A stretch of DNA of 58,266 bases from an uncultured Flavobacterium sp. (GCA_943912855.1 CALTVC010000020.1:1-58266), one strand, 5' to 3'. Shown: positions 42,694-51,188, counted from the stretch's first letter. Translations and numbers: made by a program. Notes: generated by a model not told the origin, from the sequence alone.

Positions 42694-42701
42694 CAAATGT
42701 A
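42694..42701 (-). promoter_or_regulatory. -7 element of the alkaline phosphatase gene
   Basis: CAAATGTA on the plus strand reads TACATTTG on the minus strand, 24 nt before the ATG. The -33 box is unclear. Confidence 0.4.
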
Positions 42702-42778
42702 AGCACAAATTGCCGAAGTAGTTTTAAGATGCGGTAAATTAACAAAGGCGTAATGTATAATTCGGGGAGGAGTATAAA

Positions 42779-42808
42779 CAAAAAATCCCCGTATTTGCGT
42801 ACGAGGAT
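42779..42808 (-). terminator. Intrinsic terminator of rplS
   Basis: The 9-bp stem ATCCTCGTA / TACGGGGAT (minus strand) around CGCAAA is followed by a T run, just after rplS. Confidence 0.8.
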
Positions 42809-42832
42809 CTTTGTATCTTGATAAGGGAAAAA

Positions 42833-43186
42833 TTATCTTCTTCTCTTTTCTTTGATCTTAGCTTTCTTACCAGTAAGTTCACGGAAGTAGAATATACGAG
42901 CTCTTCTAACTTTACCACGTTGGTTAACTTCAATTTTTTGAAGAGCCGGCATGTTTAGAGGGAAGATACGCTCTACACCTACAGCACCAGACATTTTACG
43001 GATGGTAAAAGTTTGAGTGATACCTGCACCCCTCTTCTGGATAACTACACCCTTGAAGAACTGAGTCCTGGTTTTTTCACCTTCTTTAATTTCGTAGTAC
43101 ACAGTGATAGTATCACCAGCGTTAAATTCAGGGAAGTCTTTTTTTGTAACGAACTCGTCCTGAACGAATTTTAATAAATCAGACAT
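42833..43186 (-). CDS. rplS: 50S ribosomal protein L19
   Basis: This is a large-subunit ribosomal protein of 117 residues. The family signatures FNAGDTITVYYEIKEG, FKGVVIQKRGAGITQTFTIRK and GVERIFPLNMP are all present, with a very basic C-terminal tail (GKKAKIKEKRRR). It is a single gene with a strong promoter, a structured leader and a terminator. Confidence 0.97.
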   Translation of the reverse strand: MSDLLKFVQDEFVTKKDFPEFNAGDTITVYYEIKEGEKTRTQFFKGVVIQKRGAGITQTFTIRKMSGAVGVERIFPLNMPALQKIEVNQRGKVRRARIFYFRELTGKKAKIKEKRRR

Positions 43187-43215
43187 GATTTGTTTAATTT
43201 AATTTGTTTAATCCA

Positions 43216-43252
43216 GGGCAACGTTTTCACGATTATCGCCAGAGGTTGGCCC
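43216..43252 (-). promoter_or_regulatory. Structured leader of rplS (candidate L19-binding leader)
   Basis: In the ~70-nt leader, GGGC-(C)-AAC pairs with GTT-GCCC to form a 7-bp helix with one bulged C. Inside it CGAT / ATCG forms a small hairpin flanked by unpaired TCTGG and TGAAAAC. Ribosomal protein leaders of this size upstream of L19 genes have been described in flavobacteria (recalled). Binding of excess L19 would repress its own mRNA. The match to that class is an inference. Confidence 0.55.
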
Positions 43253-43263
43253 GAATGAGGGTG

Positions 43264-43294
43264 CAAATATAAATCTATTTTTTGAAATGCAAAA
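43264..43294 (-). promoter_or_regulatory. Promoter of rplS
   Basis: TTTTG (43294-43290), 18 nt and TATATTTG (43271-43264) on the minus strand match the Bacteroidota consensus well. Confidence 0.72.
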
Positions 43295-43360
43295 TGAAAT
43301 TTAAAAGTTTTAATTGTTTGATTGACAAACTTATATTGCCTGAAAATAGTTTTTCAACTA

Positions 43361-43864
43361 TTACAATACTTTCTCAAAAGCCTTTCGTGCAGCACCCCTA
43401 AAGAAAACTTCACCGCAATATACATAACCAAACTTATCCAGTAGGCTAAGCATACCGGCATTGTCAAAGTTGGTATCTACCTTTATGCTTTTAATGTTGT
43501 GGTCACGGGCAAAGTCTTCAATGTAGCCCAACATTTTCTTTGCAATACCCTTACCCAGGTGATTTTCTGAAATCGCTACCCTGTGGTACACTACAAAATC
43601 GGCATCGGTAAGCCATTTGCCGTCAATTTCCGCATACGCAGGTTCGTTGTTTATCATCAGGGCGCAGTAACCGGCTATGCTTTCGCCATCGGTAAGTACG
43701 TAACCGTAGTGGTTTTCTATGTCGGTTTTTACCACATCAGGGTTTGGATAGCCATCCTGCCACTGCCTGCTGCCGTCGGCTTTCCTGCGGGCTATGGCGT
43801 CTTGCAGTATTTCCCAAATCGCATCGGCATCAGCTGAGGTAGCCAACCTAAAAGTATATTCCAT
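43361..43864 (-). CDS. GNAT-family N-acetyltransferase
   Basis: The 167-residue acetyltransferase carries the acetyl-CoA loop (about 113-123, ENHLGKGIAKKML, a variant of the Q/RxxGxG/A motif) and the following helix, then VDTNFDNAGMLSLLDKFGY typical of GNAT proteins acting on small molecules. The substrate is unknown. It is a single gene on the minus strand. Confidence 0.88.
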   Translation of the reverse strand: MEYTFRLATSADADAIWEILQDAIARRKADGSRQWQDGYPNPDVVKTDIENHYGYVLTDGESIAGYCALMINNEPAYAEIDGKWLTDADFVVYHRVAISENHLGKGIAKKMLGYIEDFARDHNIKSIKVDTNFDNAGMLSLLDKFGYVYCGEVFFRGAARKAFEKVL

Positions 43865-43965
43865 TGTGTTTGTTGTCTGTAAATGTATTCGCAGTACAAA
43901 TTTCCGAAAATATAATCGTTATCTTTACAGGAATACCGTTAAAAGATTCGCGGTAATTAAACCAA

Positions 43966-43996
43966 TAAAAAAACGCCCCCGTTTCCGGAGGCGTCT
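43966..43996 (-). terminator. Intrinsic terminator of the peroxiredoxin operon
   Basis: On the minus strand ACGCCTCCG / CGGGGGCGT closes a GAAA tetraloop and is followed by seven T. It lies just after the small-protein gene that ends the operon. Confidence 0.88.
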
Positions 43997-44015
43997 TATT
44001 CATAAAAGGATTGTA

Positions 44016-44276
44016 TCAGTTTTTATCTATGGCTCCAAGAACGCGCATCATAAATGCATTTAGTGCCTCCTTTTTGCTCATACCGTCTTTCATGAGTTTT
44101 TGTACCTCAAGCGCGCCATACATGTTAGAGATAAGTTCGCCCACTACATCCAGCTCCTCATCTTTTAGAGAGGGCACTTCGGTAAGCGCTTCTAAAACTT
44201 CCAGGGTTTCTATGATATAGTCCTGGTCATTTTGCTCTATAAATTCTGTAAGGTGCTTAATTACTGGTAACTTCAT
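44016..44276 (-). CDS. Small conserved protein of the peroxiredoxin-thioredoxin operon
   Basis: The 86-residue, mostly helical acidic protein has no signal peptide. It overlaps the thioredoxin gene by 20 nt, so translation is coupled. A similar small protein beside thioredoxin and peroxiredoxin is common in Bacteroidota (possibly the family catalogued as DUF6952, recalled and not checked). The context suggests a redox-related cytoplasmic role; the function is unknown. Confidence 0.65.
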   Translation of the reverse strand: MKLPVIKHLTEFIEQNDQDYIIETLEVLEALTEVPSLKDEELDVVGELISNMYGALEVQKLMKDGMSKKEALNAFMMRVLGAIDKN

Positions 44277-44571
44277 TTACAAGATCGGTTAAGATTTCTA
44301 CTTTATTCGTTTGTACCTGGTTTACCAGCTGTCCGCCTTTAAAGGTGGCAAATGTAGGTAGGTTGTCTACCTTGGCCAGTTTGCGCGACTCAGGATAGTT
44401 TTCGGCATCTGCAAGTACAAAGGTTACGTTTTCATGATCGCCGGCAAGTTTCTTAAACTTAGGCTTCATAATCCTGCAGTTACCGCACCATCCTGCCGAA
44501 TACTGTACTACAACTATCGGCTCTGCGGCTACTATTTCGGCTAGGTTGTCTTTATCTAATTCCTGTAACAT
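44257..44571 (-). CDS. Thioredoxin
   Basis: This cytoplasmic protein-disulfide reductase has 104 residues with the active-site pair Cys29/Cys32 in GWCGNCRIMKPK and the cis-proline loop (NLPTFATF). The active site CGNC differs from the standard CGPC. It follows the peroxiredoxin gene by 28 nt and probably recycles it. Confidence 0.88.
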   Translation of the reverse strand: MLQELDKDNLAEIVAAEPIVVVQYSAGWCGNCRIMKPKFKKLAGDHENVTFVLADAENYPESRKLAKVDNLPTFATFKGGQLVNQVQTNKVEILTDLVNEVTSN

Positions 44572-44599
44572 GATGGACGTTCTTAATTAGGTGAAAAAA

Positions 44600-45238
44600 T
44601 TAGTTAGATGACAGGTAAGAAGCAACACCATCGCGGTCTGCAGTCATGGCCTCTTTGCCTTCTTCCCAGTTTGCAGGGCAAACTTCACCTTTAACCTGTA
44701 CGTGAGTGTAAGCATCTACAAGACGTAGGTACTCGCTTACGTTACGGCCAAGTGGCATATCGTTTACGCTTTCGTGGAATATTTTACCATCTTCATCTAC
44801 AAGATACGTAGCACGGTAGGTAACGTTGCTGCCTGTAAGAACAATAGTATCCGTTTCGTCGTTGTACTCGCTAGATTCTATGTCAAGAATACCAAGGATG
44901 TTAGAAAGGTTCCTGTTAGTATCTGCAAGGATAGGGTAGGTAACACCTTCTATACCACCGTTGTCTTTAGCTGTGTTTAACCATGCAAAGTGTACTTCGT
45001 TAGTATCGCAAGAAGCACCTATTACAATAGTATTCCTTTTTTCAAACTCACCCAAGGCAGCCTGAAACGCGTGAAGCTCAGTAGGGCATACAAAAGTAAA
45101 GTCTTTAGGGTACCAGAAAAGAAGTACTTTTTTCTTTTCATTTACAGCTTTCTCAAAAATGTTGATAGAAAGGTAGTCGCCCATGTGGTCAATAGCGTCT
45201 ACTGCAATGTTTGGGAATTTTTTTCCAACTAATGCCAT
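44600..45238 (-). CDS. Two-cysteine peroxiredoxin (AhpC/Prx1 type)
   Basis: This enzyme reduces hydrogen peroxide and alkyl hydroperoxides. The 212-residue protein has the peroxidatic Cys51 in DFTFVCPTE and the resolving Cys187 in GEVCPANW, as typical 2-Cys enzymes do. The first gene of its operon, it is followed by a thioredoxin gene, the likely electron donor. Confidence 0.95.
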   Translation of the reverse strand: MALVGKKFPNIAVDAIDHMGDYLSINIFEKAVNEKKKVLLFWYPKDFTFVCPTELHAFQAALGEFEKRNTIVIGASCDTNEVHFAWLNTAKDNGGIEGVTYPILADTNRNLSNILGILDIESSEYNDETDTIVLTGSNVTYRATYLVDEDGKIFHESVNDMPLGRNVSEYLRLVDAYTHVQVKGEVCPANWEEGKEAMTADRDGVASYLSSN

Positions 45239-45285
45239 AGTATGTTTATTTAAAAGTTTTAGTAATCGTTCTTGAATTTCTTTTG

Positions 45286-45293
45286 CAAAAGTA
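45286..45293 (-). promoter_or_regulatory. -7 element of the peroxiredoxin operon
   Basis: CAAAAGTA on the plus strand reads TACTTTTG on the minus strand, 47 nt before the ATG. No clear -33 box is seen. Confidence 0.4.
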
Positions 45294-45425
45294 AGCCCTA
45301 AAACTCCTTTTTCCCCATGACAGGTATCATATTTCTTTATTTTCTGATAGAGAAAACCTATGTAACTTAATTTACAAAATATGTTTCAAAATAGCAATCT
45401 TACATCGTTTTTATATTAAGTTTTC

Positions 45426-45433
45426 TATATTTG
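45426..45433 (+). promoter_or_regulatory. -7 element of the amino-acid permease gene
   Basis: TATATTTG matches TAnnTTTG and lies 27 nt before ATG 45461. Confidence 0.4.
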
Positions 45434-45460
45434 TTTGTTATACCAATAATTTTTACACGA

Positions 45461-47137
45461 ATGGCATTAAAAGACCTTTTCCGCACCAAACCCATTAGCA
45501 AGATTTTACAGCAGGGGGGCGATGGCGAACACTCAGGGTTACACAAGGTACTTACTGTAAAAGACCTTACATTTTTCGGGGTGGCGGCCATTATAGGCGG
45601 GGGAACGTTTAGCGCTATAGGCAATGCCTGTTTTTCGGGTGGACCGGGTGTAATATTATTGTATATCATTTGTGCCATAGCCTGTGGTTTTACAGCCATG
45701 TGCTATGCCGAGTTTGCCAGCCGTGTGCCGGTATCGGGCAGTGCATATACGTATGCTTATGTGTCTTTTGGCGAACTATTTGCCTGGATTATAGGTTGGG
45801 CGCTGATTATGGAGTACTCCATAGGAAATATCTATATTGCCTTTTCCTGGAGCGGGTATTTTACAAACCTGCTCGAAACCTTCCATATTCATTTACCTGA
45901 ATGGCTTACCATTAACTATACCGAAGCACATCGGAACTTTCTTGAAAACAAACCGGGCGAAGGTTTTACTGCATGGCAAAATGCCCCTATGCTGGGCAGC
46001 CTTAAAATCATCTTCGACCTGCCTGCCGTAATGATTAACGTCCTGATTACTTATCTGGTATATCGTGGTACACAGGAGTCTAAAAACCTGAGTAACCTAA
46101 TGGTGTACATAAAGTTAGTAATCATATTACTGGTAATTGTTGTTGGCTGTTTTTATATCGACATTGATAACTGGACACCTTTTATGCCAAATGGTTTTGG
46201 TGGAGTTATGGGCGGTGTGTCGGCGGTATTTTTTGCTTATATAGGTTTTGATGCCGTTTCTACTCTTGCTGAGGAATCTAAAAACCCGCAACGCGACCTG
46301 CCTAAGGGGATGATTTACTCGCTTGTTATCTGTACGATATTCTATGTCATACTTGCACTGGTACTTACCGGTATGGTGCCTTATGATAAGCTTGGTGTTA
46401 CCGATCCATTAGCTGAAATCTTTGCCCTTAAAGGTGTAAAATGGATGTTGTTCATTGTGTCTATTGCTGCGGTTGTAGCCATGACCAGTGTAATGCTTGT
46501 ATTCCAACTGGGGCAACCGCGCATCTGGATGACTATGAGCCGTGACGGACTTATGCCAAAGAAATTCTCTGTAATTCATCCGAAATTTAAAACTCCTGGT
46601 TTTGCTACAATAGTTACGGGGTTTGTAGTAGGTCTACCTATATTTTTTACTGATGAAACCTTTGTGCTCGACTTTACGAGTATAGGTACATTGTTTGCCT
46701 TTGTACTGGTATGTGGCGGAGTACTTATGCTTAGTCCGCATAGCGAAGCCGAAAGCGAAGAAAACAAAACAAAAGGCAAATTCAGGTTACCGTATATCAA
46801 TGCGAAGTTCATTTTCCCATTTATTGTCATAGCAGGTATTGTAATTATACAATATGTATTCCCTACGTTCTTTACCGAGACGTTCGACTTTTCAGGAGAT
46901 GCTACCGCAAATGTAACCATGGTTATATTCTTTATACTTTGCGTGGTTATGGCAGTGTTGTCGTTCCTTAAAAATCTTTCACTTATACCTGTTCTTGGCT
47001 TGGTGTCTTGTTGTTACCTGCTTACAGGTATGTCATTGGGCAATTGGGCTTGGTTTGGGCTATGGCTGGTGCTTGGACTTATTTTCTACTTTGCTTATGG
47101 AAAAAGCCACAGCAAACTGAACGCCAAAACCCTGTAA
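45461..47137 (+). CDS. APC-superfamily amino-acid permease
   Basis: This inner-membrane transporter has about 12 helices and 558 residues from ATG 45461. The first helix carries the substrate/sodium loop GVAAIIGGGTFSAIG, a variant of the APC G[AS]G motif; a later helix has FFAYIGFDAVSTLAEESKNPQRDLP, diagnostic of cationic amino-acid transporters. An in-frame TTG 30 nt upstream was rejected because it begins inside the promoter's -7 box. The next gene starts directly after its stop codon. Confidence 0.9.
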   Translation: MALKDLFRTKPISKILQQGGDGEHSGLHKVLTVKDLTFFGVAAIIGGGTFSAIGNACFSGGPGVILLYIICAIACGFTAMCYAEFASRVPVSGSAYTYAYVSFGELFAWIIGWALIMEYSIGNIYIAFSWSGYFTNLLETFHIHLPEWLTINYTEAHRNFLENKPGEGFTAWQNAPMLGSLKIIFDLPAVMINVLITYLVYRGTQESKNLSNLMVYIKLVIILLVIVVGCFYIDIDNWTPFMPNGFGGVMGGVSAVFFAYIGFDAVSTLAEESKNPQRDLPKGMIYSLVICTIFYVILALVLTGMVPYDKLGVTDPLAEIFALKGVKWMLFIVSIAAVVAMTSVMLVFQLGQPRIWMTMSRDGLMPKKFSVIHPKFKTPGFATIVTGFVVGLPIFFTDETFVLDFTSIGTLFAFVLVCGGVLMLSPHSEAESEENKTKGKFRLPYINAKFIFPFIVIAGIVIIQYVFPTFFTETFDFSGDATANVTMVIFFILCVVMAVLSFLKNLSLIPVLGLVSCCYLLTGMSLGNWAWFGLWLVLGLIFYFAYGKSHSKLNAKTL

Positions 47138-47635
47138 ATGACAACAGACTTTTCTGTCGAGTTAAATATATTCAAGTCTGTAGGTATTAGTATTATAGAT
47201 ATAATTCCTGAGAAGGAAAGCGCCGAATATAACGCCTGCCAATTTACTACCGCAGACCAACGTAAAATGCTTTTCAGGAAAAGTAAAATTACCCCTACAA
47301 AGAACGGACAGTTTGTGACGTTGTGGAAAAGGGAGGGTGCTGGTCCTATAGAACCCTTTAGTCAAGCGGATAACATAAGCTCCGTTATTGTTAGAGTGGA
47401 AAATGAAGCGCACAGCGGATATTTTATCTTTCCTGTATCGGTGCTTTGTACCCAAAAGATATTTACGGCAAACGGAAAAGAAGGCAAGCGTGCGTTCAGG
47501 GTATATCCGCCATGGGACATTCCCGAGAGCAGGCAAGCTACAACAACTCAAAAGTGGCAGTTACTCTATTTTGTACCAACTAAAAACAATACTTTTTCTG
47601 ATATAGATACCGTATTTGAGCTGTTTAGTCGGTAA
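47138..47635 (+). CDS. MepB-family protein
   Basis: The 165-residue soluble protein has the MepB pattern (YNACQFTTADQRKMLFRKSKITPTKNGQFVTLW, then GYFIFPVSVLCTQKI and RAFRVYPPWD). MepB is the third gene product of the staphylococcal mepRAB set, of unknown function. Here the ATG follows the permease stop without a gap, so the two are translationally coupled. Confidence 0.78.
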   Translation: MTTDFSVELNIFKSVGISIIDIIPEKESAEYNACQFTTADQRKMLFRKSKITPTKNGQFVTLWKREGAGPIEPFSQADNISSVIVRVENEAHSGYFIFPVSVLCTQKIFTANGKEGKRAFRVYPPWDIPESRQATTTQKWQLLYFVPTKNNTFSDIDTVFELFSR

Positions 47636-47724
47636 TAATTTAAAATTCAACGAAAGATTTTTCTGAATATGTTTTGCGTTAAAGTTTTGATTAACTTAGT
47701 GTTACAATCTTTAACCAATGACTT

Positions 47725-48147
47725 ATGGAAACAATTAAAACCTATTCAAAAGCACAGAATATTTTCAGGGTGCTTTTGGGGCTACTGTTGCTGTTTACCG
47801 GCACAGGGCACCTTACTTTTGTGCGTGATACCTTTACTGCCCAGGTGCCTGATTGGGTGCCGCTAAATAAAGACCTGGTGGTAATCCTCTCGGGAGTGGT
47901 AGAATTATCCTTAGGCTTCTCTTTATTGTTAGTTAAAAAATACCGAGTGGCGGTAGGCTGGATAACAGCTGCATTTTTCGTAGCCATATTCCCGGGTAAT
48001 TACGCGCAGTACGCTAATCACGTTGATGCTTTTGGCCTTAATACCGATGGGTTGAGGTTAACCCGTTTGTTCCTGCATCCGCTTTTGGTAGCGTGGCCAT
48101 TGTGGAGTTGTGGTGTATTTCAGTCAAAGAAAAAACAGGAAGCCTAA
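47725..48147 (+). CDS. DoxX-like four-helix membrane protein
   Basis: The 140-residue protein has four membrane helices (about 12-28, 50-67, 73-92 and 113-130). The pattern LLGLLLLFTGTGHLTF..FTAQVPDWVP..VVELSLGFSLL is typical of DoxX/DUF4267-type proteins. A redox role has been suggested for the family. Its last 4 nt overlap the convergent cupin gene. Confidence 0.78.
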   Translation: METIKTYSKAQNIFRVLLGLLLLFTGTGHLTFVRDTFTAQVPDWVPLNKDLVVILSGVVELSLGFSLLLVKKYRVAVGWITAAFFVAIFPGNYAQYANHVDAFGLNTDGLRLTRLFLHPLLVAWPLWSCGVFQSKKKQEA

Positions 48148-48157
48148 GCTTCCTGTT
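48131..48157 (-). terminator. Terminator hairpin holding two convergent stop codons
   Basis: The perfect 10-bp palindrome AACAGGAAGC / GCTTCCTGTT closes the 4-nt loop CTAA. On the minus strand a T run follows, so it terminates the cupin gene within the 3' end of the DoxX coding region. The stop codons of both genes overlap the loop. Confidence 0.82.
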
Positions 48158-49016
48158 CTATAAGTTTATTGGTGCGGCGTATGGCCTCTTCGGCTTTGTA
48201 ATCCAGCCACGCCTGACCTTTTCTTCTACGCATCCAGTTATCGTAAATACGGTTAAACGTTACGTTTGCAAGTCCTCTTAATAGATTAGAAGGCCTGCCC
48301 GCAAGTGAACGTAAGCTAATAGAAAAACCGGGTGTTTCATACTTCATGTAATGCCACCAACCTTCTGGCATGTACAGCATTTCGCCGTGTTCCAGGTGAG
48401 TAATGTACGGTTTTACCTTTTTCAGCGCCGGGAATTTTTCAAAATCCGGGTTTTCAAAATCAATGTCCTCATTACATATCCATGAGTAAGGCAGGCGATA
48501 CATGTACTTTGTATCTTCCGGGCTTACAAGCACACATTGTTTCCTTCCCTGGAAGTGTATGTGCAGTATGTTCGGGAAATCAATGTCGTAGTGCATAAAC
48601 ACCTTGGCACCTTCACCCCCGAAGAATACTAATGGCAGGCTCTTAATAAGACGTAACCCCAATTTAGGCCAACGCATATCGGCTTTCATTTGCGGTACTT
48701 CTTTCAATAGGTTAAATAAAAAGATACGAAGCTGTGTAGGACCTTTTTCGAGTATGCTTATGTACTCAGCCATAGTCATTGTAAAATCAGGTTCGTTTAC
48801 CTTTTTGGTGTAATCTGTTTTACGGTTATCGTACAGCGGTACCATTTTATCTCCGGCTTCTTTTTTCAGGAATGCGAAATTCCATTTTTCATAAGCGGGC
48901 CAATCTTCTATCTGGTTGGTAATTACTACCGGTTTCTGTTTTTTATAGTAGTTTTCTATAAACTCTTTTTGGGAAAGCTTTTCTACGCGCTCTATCTCCC
49001 TGAATTCAAAATTCAT
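48144..49016 (-). CDS. Cupin-like (Cupin_8/JmjC) iron(II)-2-oxoglutarate oxygenase
   Basis: The 290-residue protein has the double-stranded beta-helix oxygenase fold. Iron ligands His142 and Asp144 (FMHYDIDF) and distal His222 (PEGWWHY) are visible, with the helical N-terminal part and tail seen in FIH/JmjC hydroxylases. It should hydroxylate a protein or small molecule; the substrate is unknown. It converges with the DoxX gene and shares the terminator hairpin. Confidence 0.84.
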   Translation of the reverse strand: MNFEFREIERVEKLSQKEFIENYYKKQKPVVITNQIEDWPAYEKWNFAFLKKEAGDKMVPLYDNRKTDYTKKVNEPDFTMTMAEYISILEKGPTQLRIFLFNLLKEVPQMKADMRWPKLGLRLIKSLPLVFFGGEGAKVFMHYDIDFPNILHIHFQGRKQCVLVSPEDTKYMYRLPYSWICNEDIDFENPDFEKFPALKKVKPYITHLEHGEMLYMPEGWWHYMKYETPGFSISLRSLAGRPSNLLRGLANVTFNRIYDNWMRRRKGQAWLDYKAEEAIRRTNKLIEQEA

Positions 49017-49127
49017 AATATGTGGTTTCGTGTGCAGTTTCTACTACTAAAGGTATCGAAAATCTGTTGAATTTATTGCGAATTGTGTATATATTTTTTG
49101 CGTGCTATATCTCAGGATAGTACAAAT

Positions 49128-49171
49128 AAAAACTGTCCGGCAAACAGATTGCTGTTTACAGGACAGTTTCA
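49128..49171 (-). terminator. Nested hairpin terminator of the CsbD gene
   Basis: AAACTGTCC / GGACAGTTT (9 bp) enclose a second stem AAACAG / CTGTTT. On the minus strand a T-rich run follows. The hairpin is 37 nt beyond the CsbD stop. Confidence 0.75.
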
Positions 49172-49206
49172 GTATGTGGTTATGTGCACTTGAGGGAAAG
49201 GGCTAA

Positions 49207-49389
49207 TTACTGAAAAATAGAAAGTATTTCTTTTTTCGCTTTGCCCAGTTTCTGCTCAAGGCGTCCCCACATTTCATCGTCTTTACCTTCTTCGTACTTT
49301 AAGTCGTCGTCGGTAAGTTCGGCATATTTTTGTTTAAGCTTTCCTTTCAGCTCATCCCAATGCCCTTTTATTTCAGTTGAATTTGGCAT
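49207..49389 (-). CDS. CsbD-family stress protein
   Basis: The 60-residue, charged, helical protein has the CsbD pattern (IKGHWDELKGKLKQKYAELTDDDL, then GRLEQKLGKAKKEI). CsbD proteins are induced by general stress; the molecular role is unknown. It is monocistronic. Confidence 0.88.
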   Translation of the reverse strand: MPNSTEIKGHWDELKGKLKQKYAELTDDDLKYEEGKDDEMWGRLEQKLGKAKKEILSIFQ

Positions 49390-49518
49390 AACAATTTTTT
49401 GTATTAGGTTATTTAGGTACTGTAAAATTACACCTCATAACCTTAAAATACTGCCAAGGGTATGGTAAAGAGATGCTAAAGTTTATTTATCTTTAAGCAA
49501 ACCGTTTACAGTGTACCC

Positions 49519-50121
49519 ATGAAGAGATTATATCCATTACTAGTGTCCGCACTGGCATGGTTTGCTATTATTTCGCAGTTGGTAATTATGTTGCAAACAC
49601 GGCAGGTAGAACTTGCCGAAAGTCTGATACGGTTTTTTAGTTATTTCACTATTCTTACTAACCTTGCTGTTGCTTTATTGTTTGGGCTCCTGGCTTTGGG
49701 TAAACAGTTTGCCTACAAATGGCTTACACCTGTTACGGTGTATATATTGGTGGTAGGGCTCGTGTACCAGGTGGCGCTGAGGCATGTATGGCACCCGCAG
49801 GGATTACAGAAAATAGTAGACGAACTTTTGCATTCTGTTGTGCCGTTTATGGCAGTGGTTTATTGGGGATATTGTGCGGGGCGACTACGTTTTTGCTGGA
49901 GTAATCTTGTTACTTACTTAATCTACCCTGCAGTGTACTGTGCTTATATTTTAGTCAGAGGGTGTTTTTCAGGATTTTATCCGTATTACTTTATGAATGT
50001 TTCTGTTCTAGGTGGTATAACCGTAACAATAAATTCGTTTATTATTTTGTTGGTATTTGTAGTGCTTAGTTGCTTATTTATTGGCATAGGTAAGTGGGTT
50101 ACAAAGCCCAAACAGGTCTAA
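49519..50121 (+). CDS. Pr6Pr-family membrane protein
   Basis: The 200-residue integral membrane protein has six helices. The motifs RFFSYFTILTNL, LLHSVVPFMAVVYW and YLIYPAVYCAYILVRG match the Pr6Pr family of unknown function. The gene is single, with no obvious consensus promoter; TATCTTTA around 49487 is a near match to TAnnTTTG. Confidence 0.75.
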   Translation: MKRLYPLLVSALAWFAIISQLVIMLQTRQVELAESLIRFFSYFTILTNLAVALLFGLLALGKQFAYKWLTPVTVYILVVGLVYQVALRHVWHPQGLQKIVDELLHSVVPFMAVVYWGYCAGRLRFCWSNLVTYLIYPAVYCAYILVRGCFSGFYPYYFMNVSVLGGITVTINSFIILLVFVVLSCLFIGIGKWVTKPKQV

Positions 50122-50151
50122 AAAAATACCCCGAAGCAATTCGGGGTATAA
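50120..50151 (-). terminator. Bidirectional terminator between Pr6Pr and ctaA
   Basis: The 10-bp stem ATACCCCGAA / TTCGGGGTAT encloses GCAA, with an A run on the left that is a T run on the minus strand. It serves the ctaA operon and lies right after the Pr6Pr stop. Confidence 0.82.
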
Positions 50152-50162
50152 TATCTATGTTT

Positions 50163-51182
50163 TTATTTACTCAGCCTATGTAGCGTATACGTCATTGCCG
50201 TCAGTAAAAAGAATGCCACTACCTGGTGAGTAAGCCCAAGCCATAGCGGCACCCTGAATAGCAGGGTAAGTACACCCAGTGTAAACTGTATAAATACAAT
50301 TATAACAAGAGCGTTAAGTCCGCTTTTCTGCTGGCTGTCCAGGTTGAATTTCTTCCCCCTGAAATATAATGCTAATATCAATCCTACAACCACATACGCC
50401 ATAGTACGGTGTACAAACTGAACACCGCTTTGGCCTTCGGTAAGGTTTAGCAATAGGGTAGGTTTTTCTATAAACACGCTATCGTGTATCAGTTGGCCGT
50501 CACTCATTAGTGGCCAGGTGTTATGGACAAGTCCGGCGTTAAGACCTGCTACAAAACCACCATATATAATTTGCAATAGCAGAAATATCAGTGCAAGGCG
50601 TGCCAACTTACGCATAGGTAGTATAGGCGTTTTTCGCTCAGGATAAAATAAATCCAAGGCTACCCAAAGCGTATAAGCAAAGGTTAGGAACGCGAAGGTA
50701 AGGTGCAGTGAAAGCCTGAAGTGGCTTACATCCGGGTCGTTTACCAGACCGCTTTTTACCATATACCACCCAAAGAACCCTTGTAATGCTCCCATAGCAA
50801 GGAGTACATAACTTTTTTTAAGGGTAGGTTTGTCAATTCGTTTTTTGATAAGGAAATAAGCAAACGGAATGATAAATACCATACCAATGATACGGCCTAT
50901 AAAGCGGTGGAACCACTCCCAGAAATAAATGAACTTATAGTCATCCAACGTAAAGTTGTTGTGGATGTTTATCTTTTGGTACTCCGGAAACTTCTTGTAT
51001 TCATCAAAGGCATGTTGCCATTTTTCTTCCGTAAGCGGAGGGAAGGTATCCGTAACCAAGTGCCAGTCGGTCATGCTAAGACCACTGTTTGTAAGGCGGG
51101 TAATACCGCCAACCACTACCATGATAAACACCAGCACACAGCCGGAAAGTAACCAGATAATGACTCCTTTATCGCGTTTCAT
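50163..51182 (-). CDS. ctaA: Heme A synthase (COX15/CtaA)
   Basis: This inner-membrane enzyme oxidises heme O to heme A for cytochrome oxidase. The 339-residue protein has eight helices in two similar four-helix halves. The heme-ligand histidines lie in conserved spots: WEWFHRFIGR, SLHLTFAF, FVHRTMAY and LTHQVVAFF. The conserved start GGITRLTNSGLSMTDWH is present. The length fits the longer CtaA class. It is the last gene of a minus-strand run with the CCA-adding enzyme gene, 6 nt after it. Confidence 0.95.
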   Translation of the reverse strand: MKRDKGVIIWLLSGCVLVFIMVVVGGITRLTNSGLSMTDWHLVTDTFPPLTEEKWQHAFDEYKKFPEYQKINIHNNFTLDDYKFIYFWEWFHRFIGRIIGMVFIIPFAYFLIKKRIDKPTLKKSYVLLAMGALQGFFGWYMVKSGLVNDPDVSHFRLSLHLTFAFLTFAYTLWVALDLFYPERKTPILPMRKLARLALIFLLLQIIYGGFVAGLNAGLVHNTWPLMSDGQLIHDSVFIEKPTLLLNLTEGQSGVQFVHRTMAYVVVGLILALYFRGKKFNLDSQQKSGLNALVIIVFIQFTLGVLTLLFRVPLWLGLTHQVVAFFLLTAMTYTLHRLSK

Positions 51183-51188
51183 AAGTGT

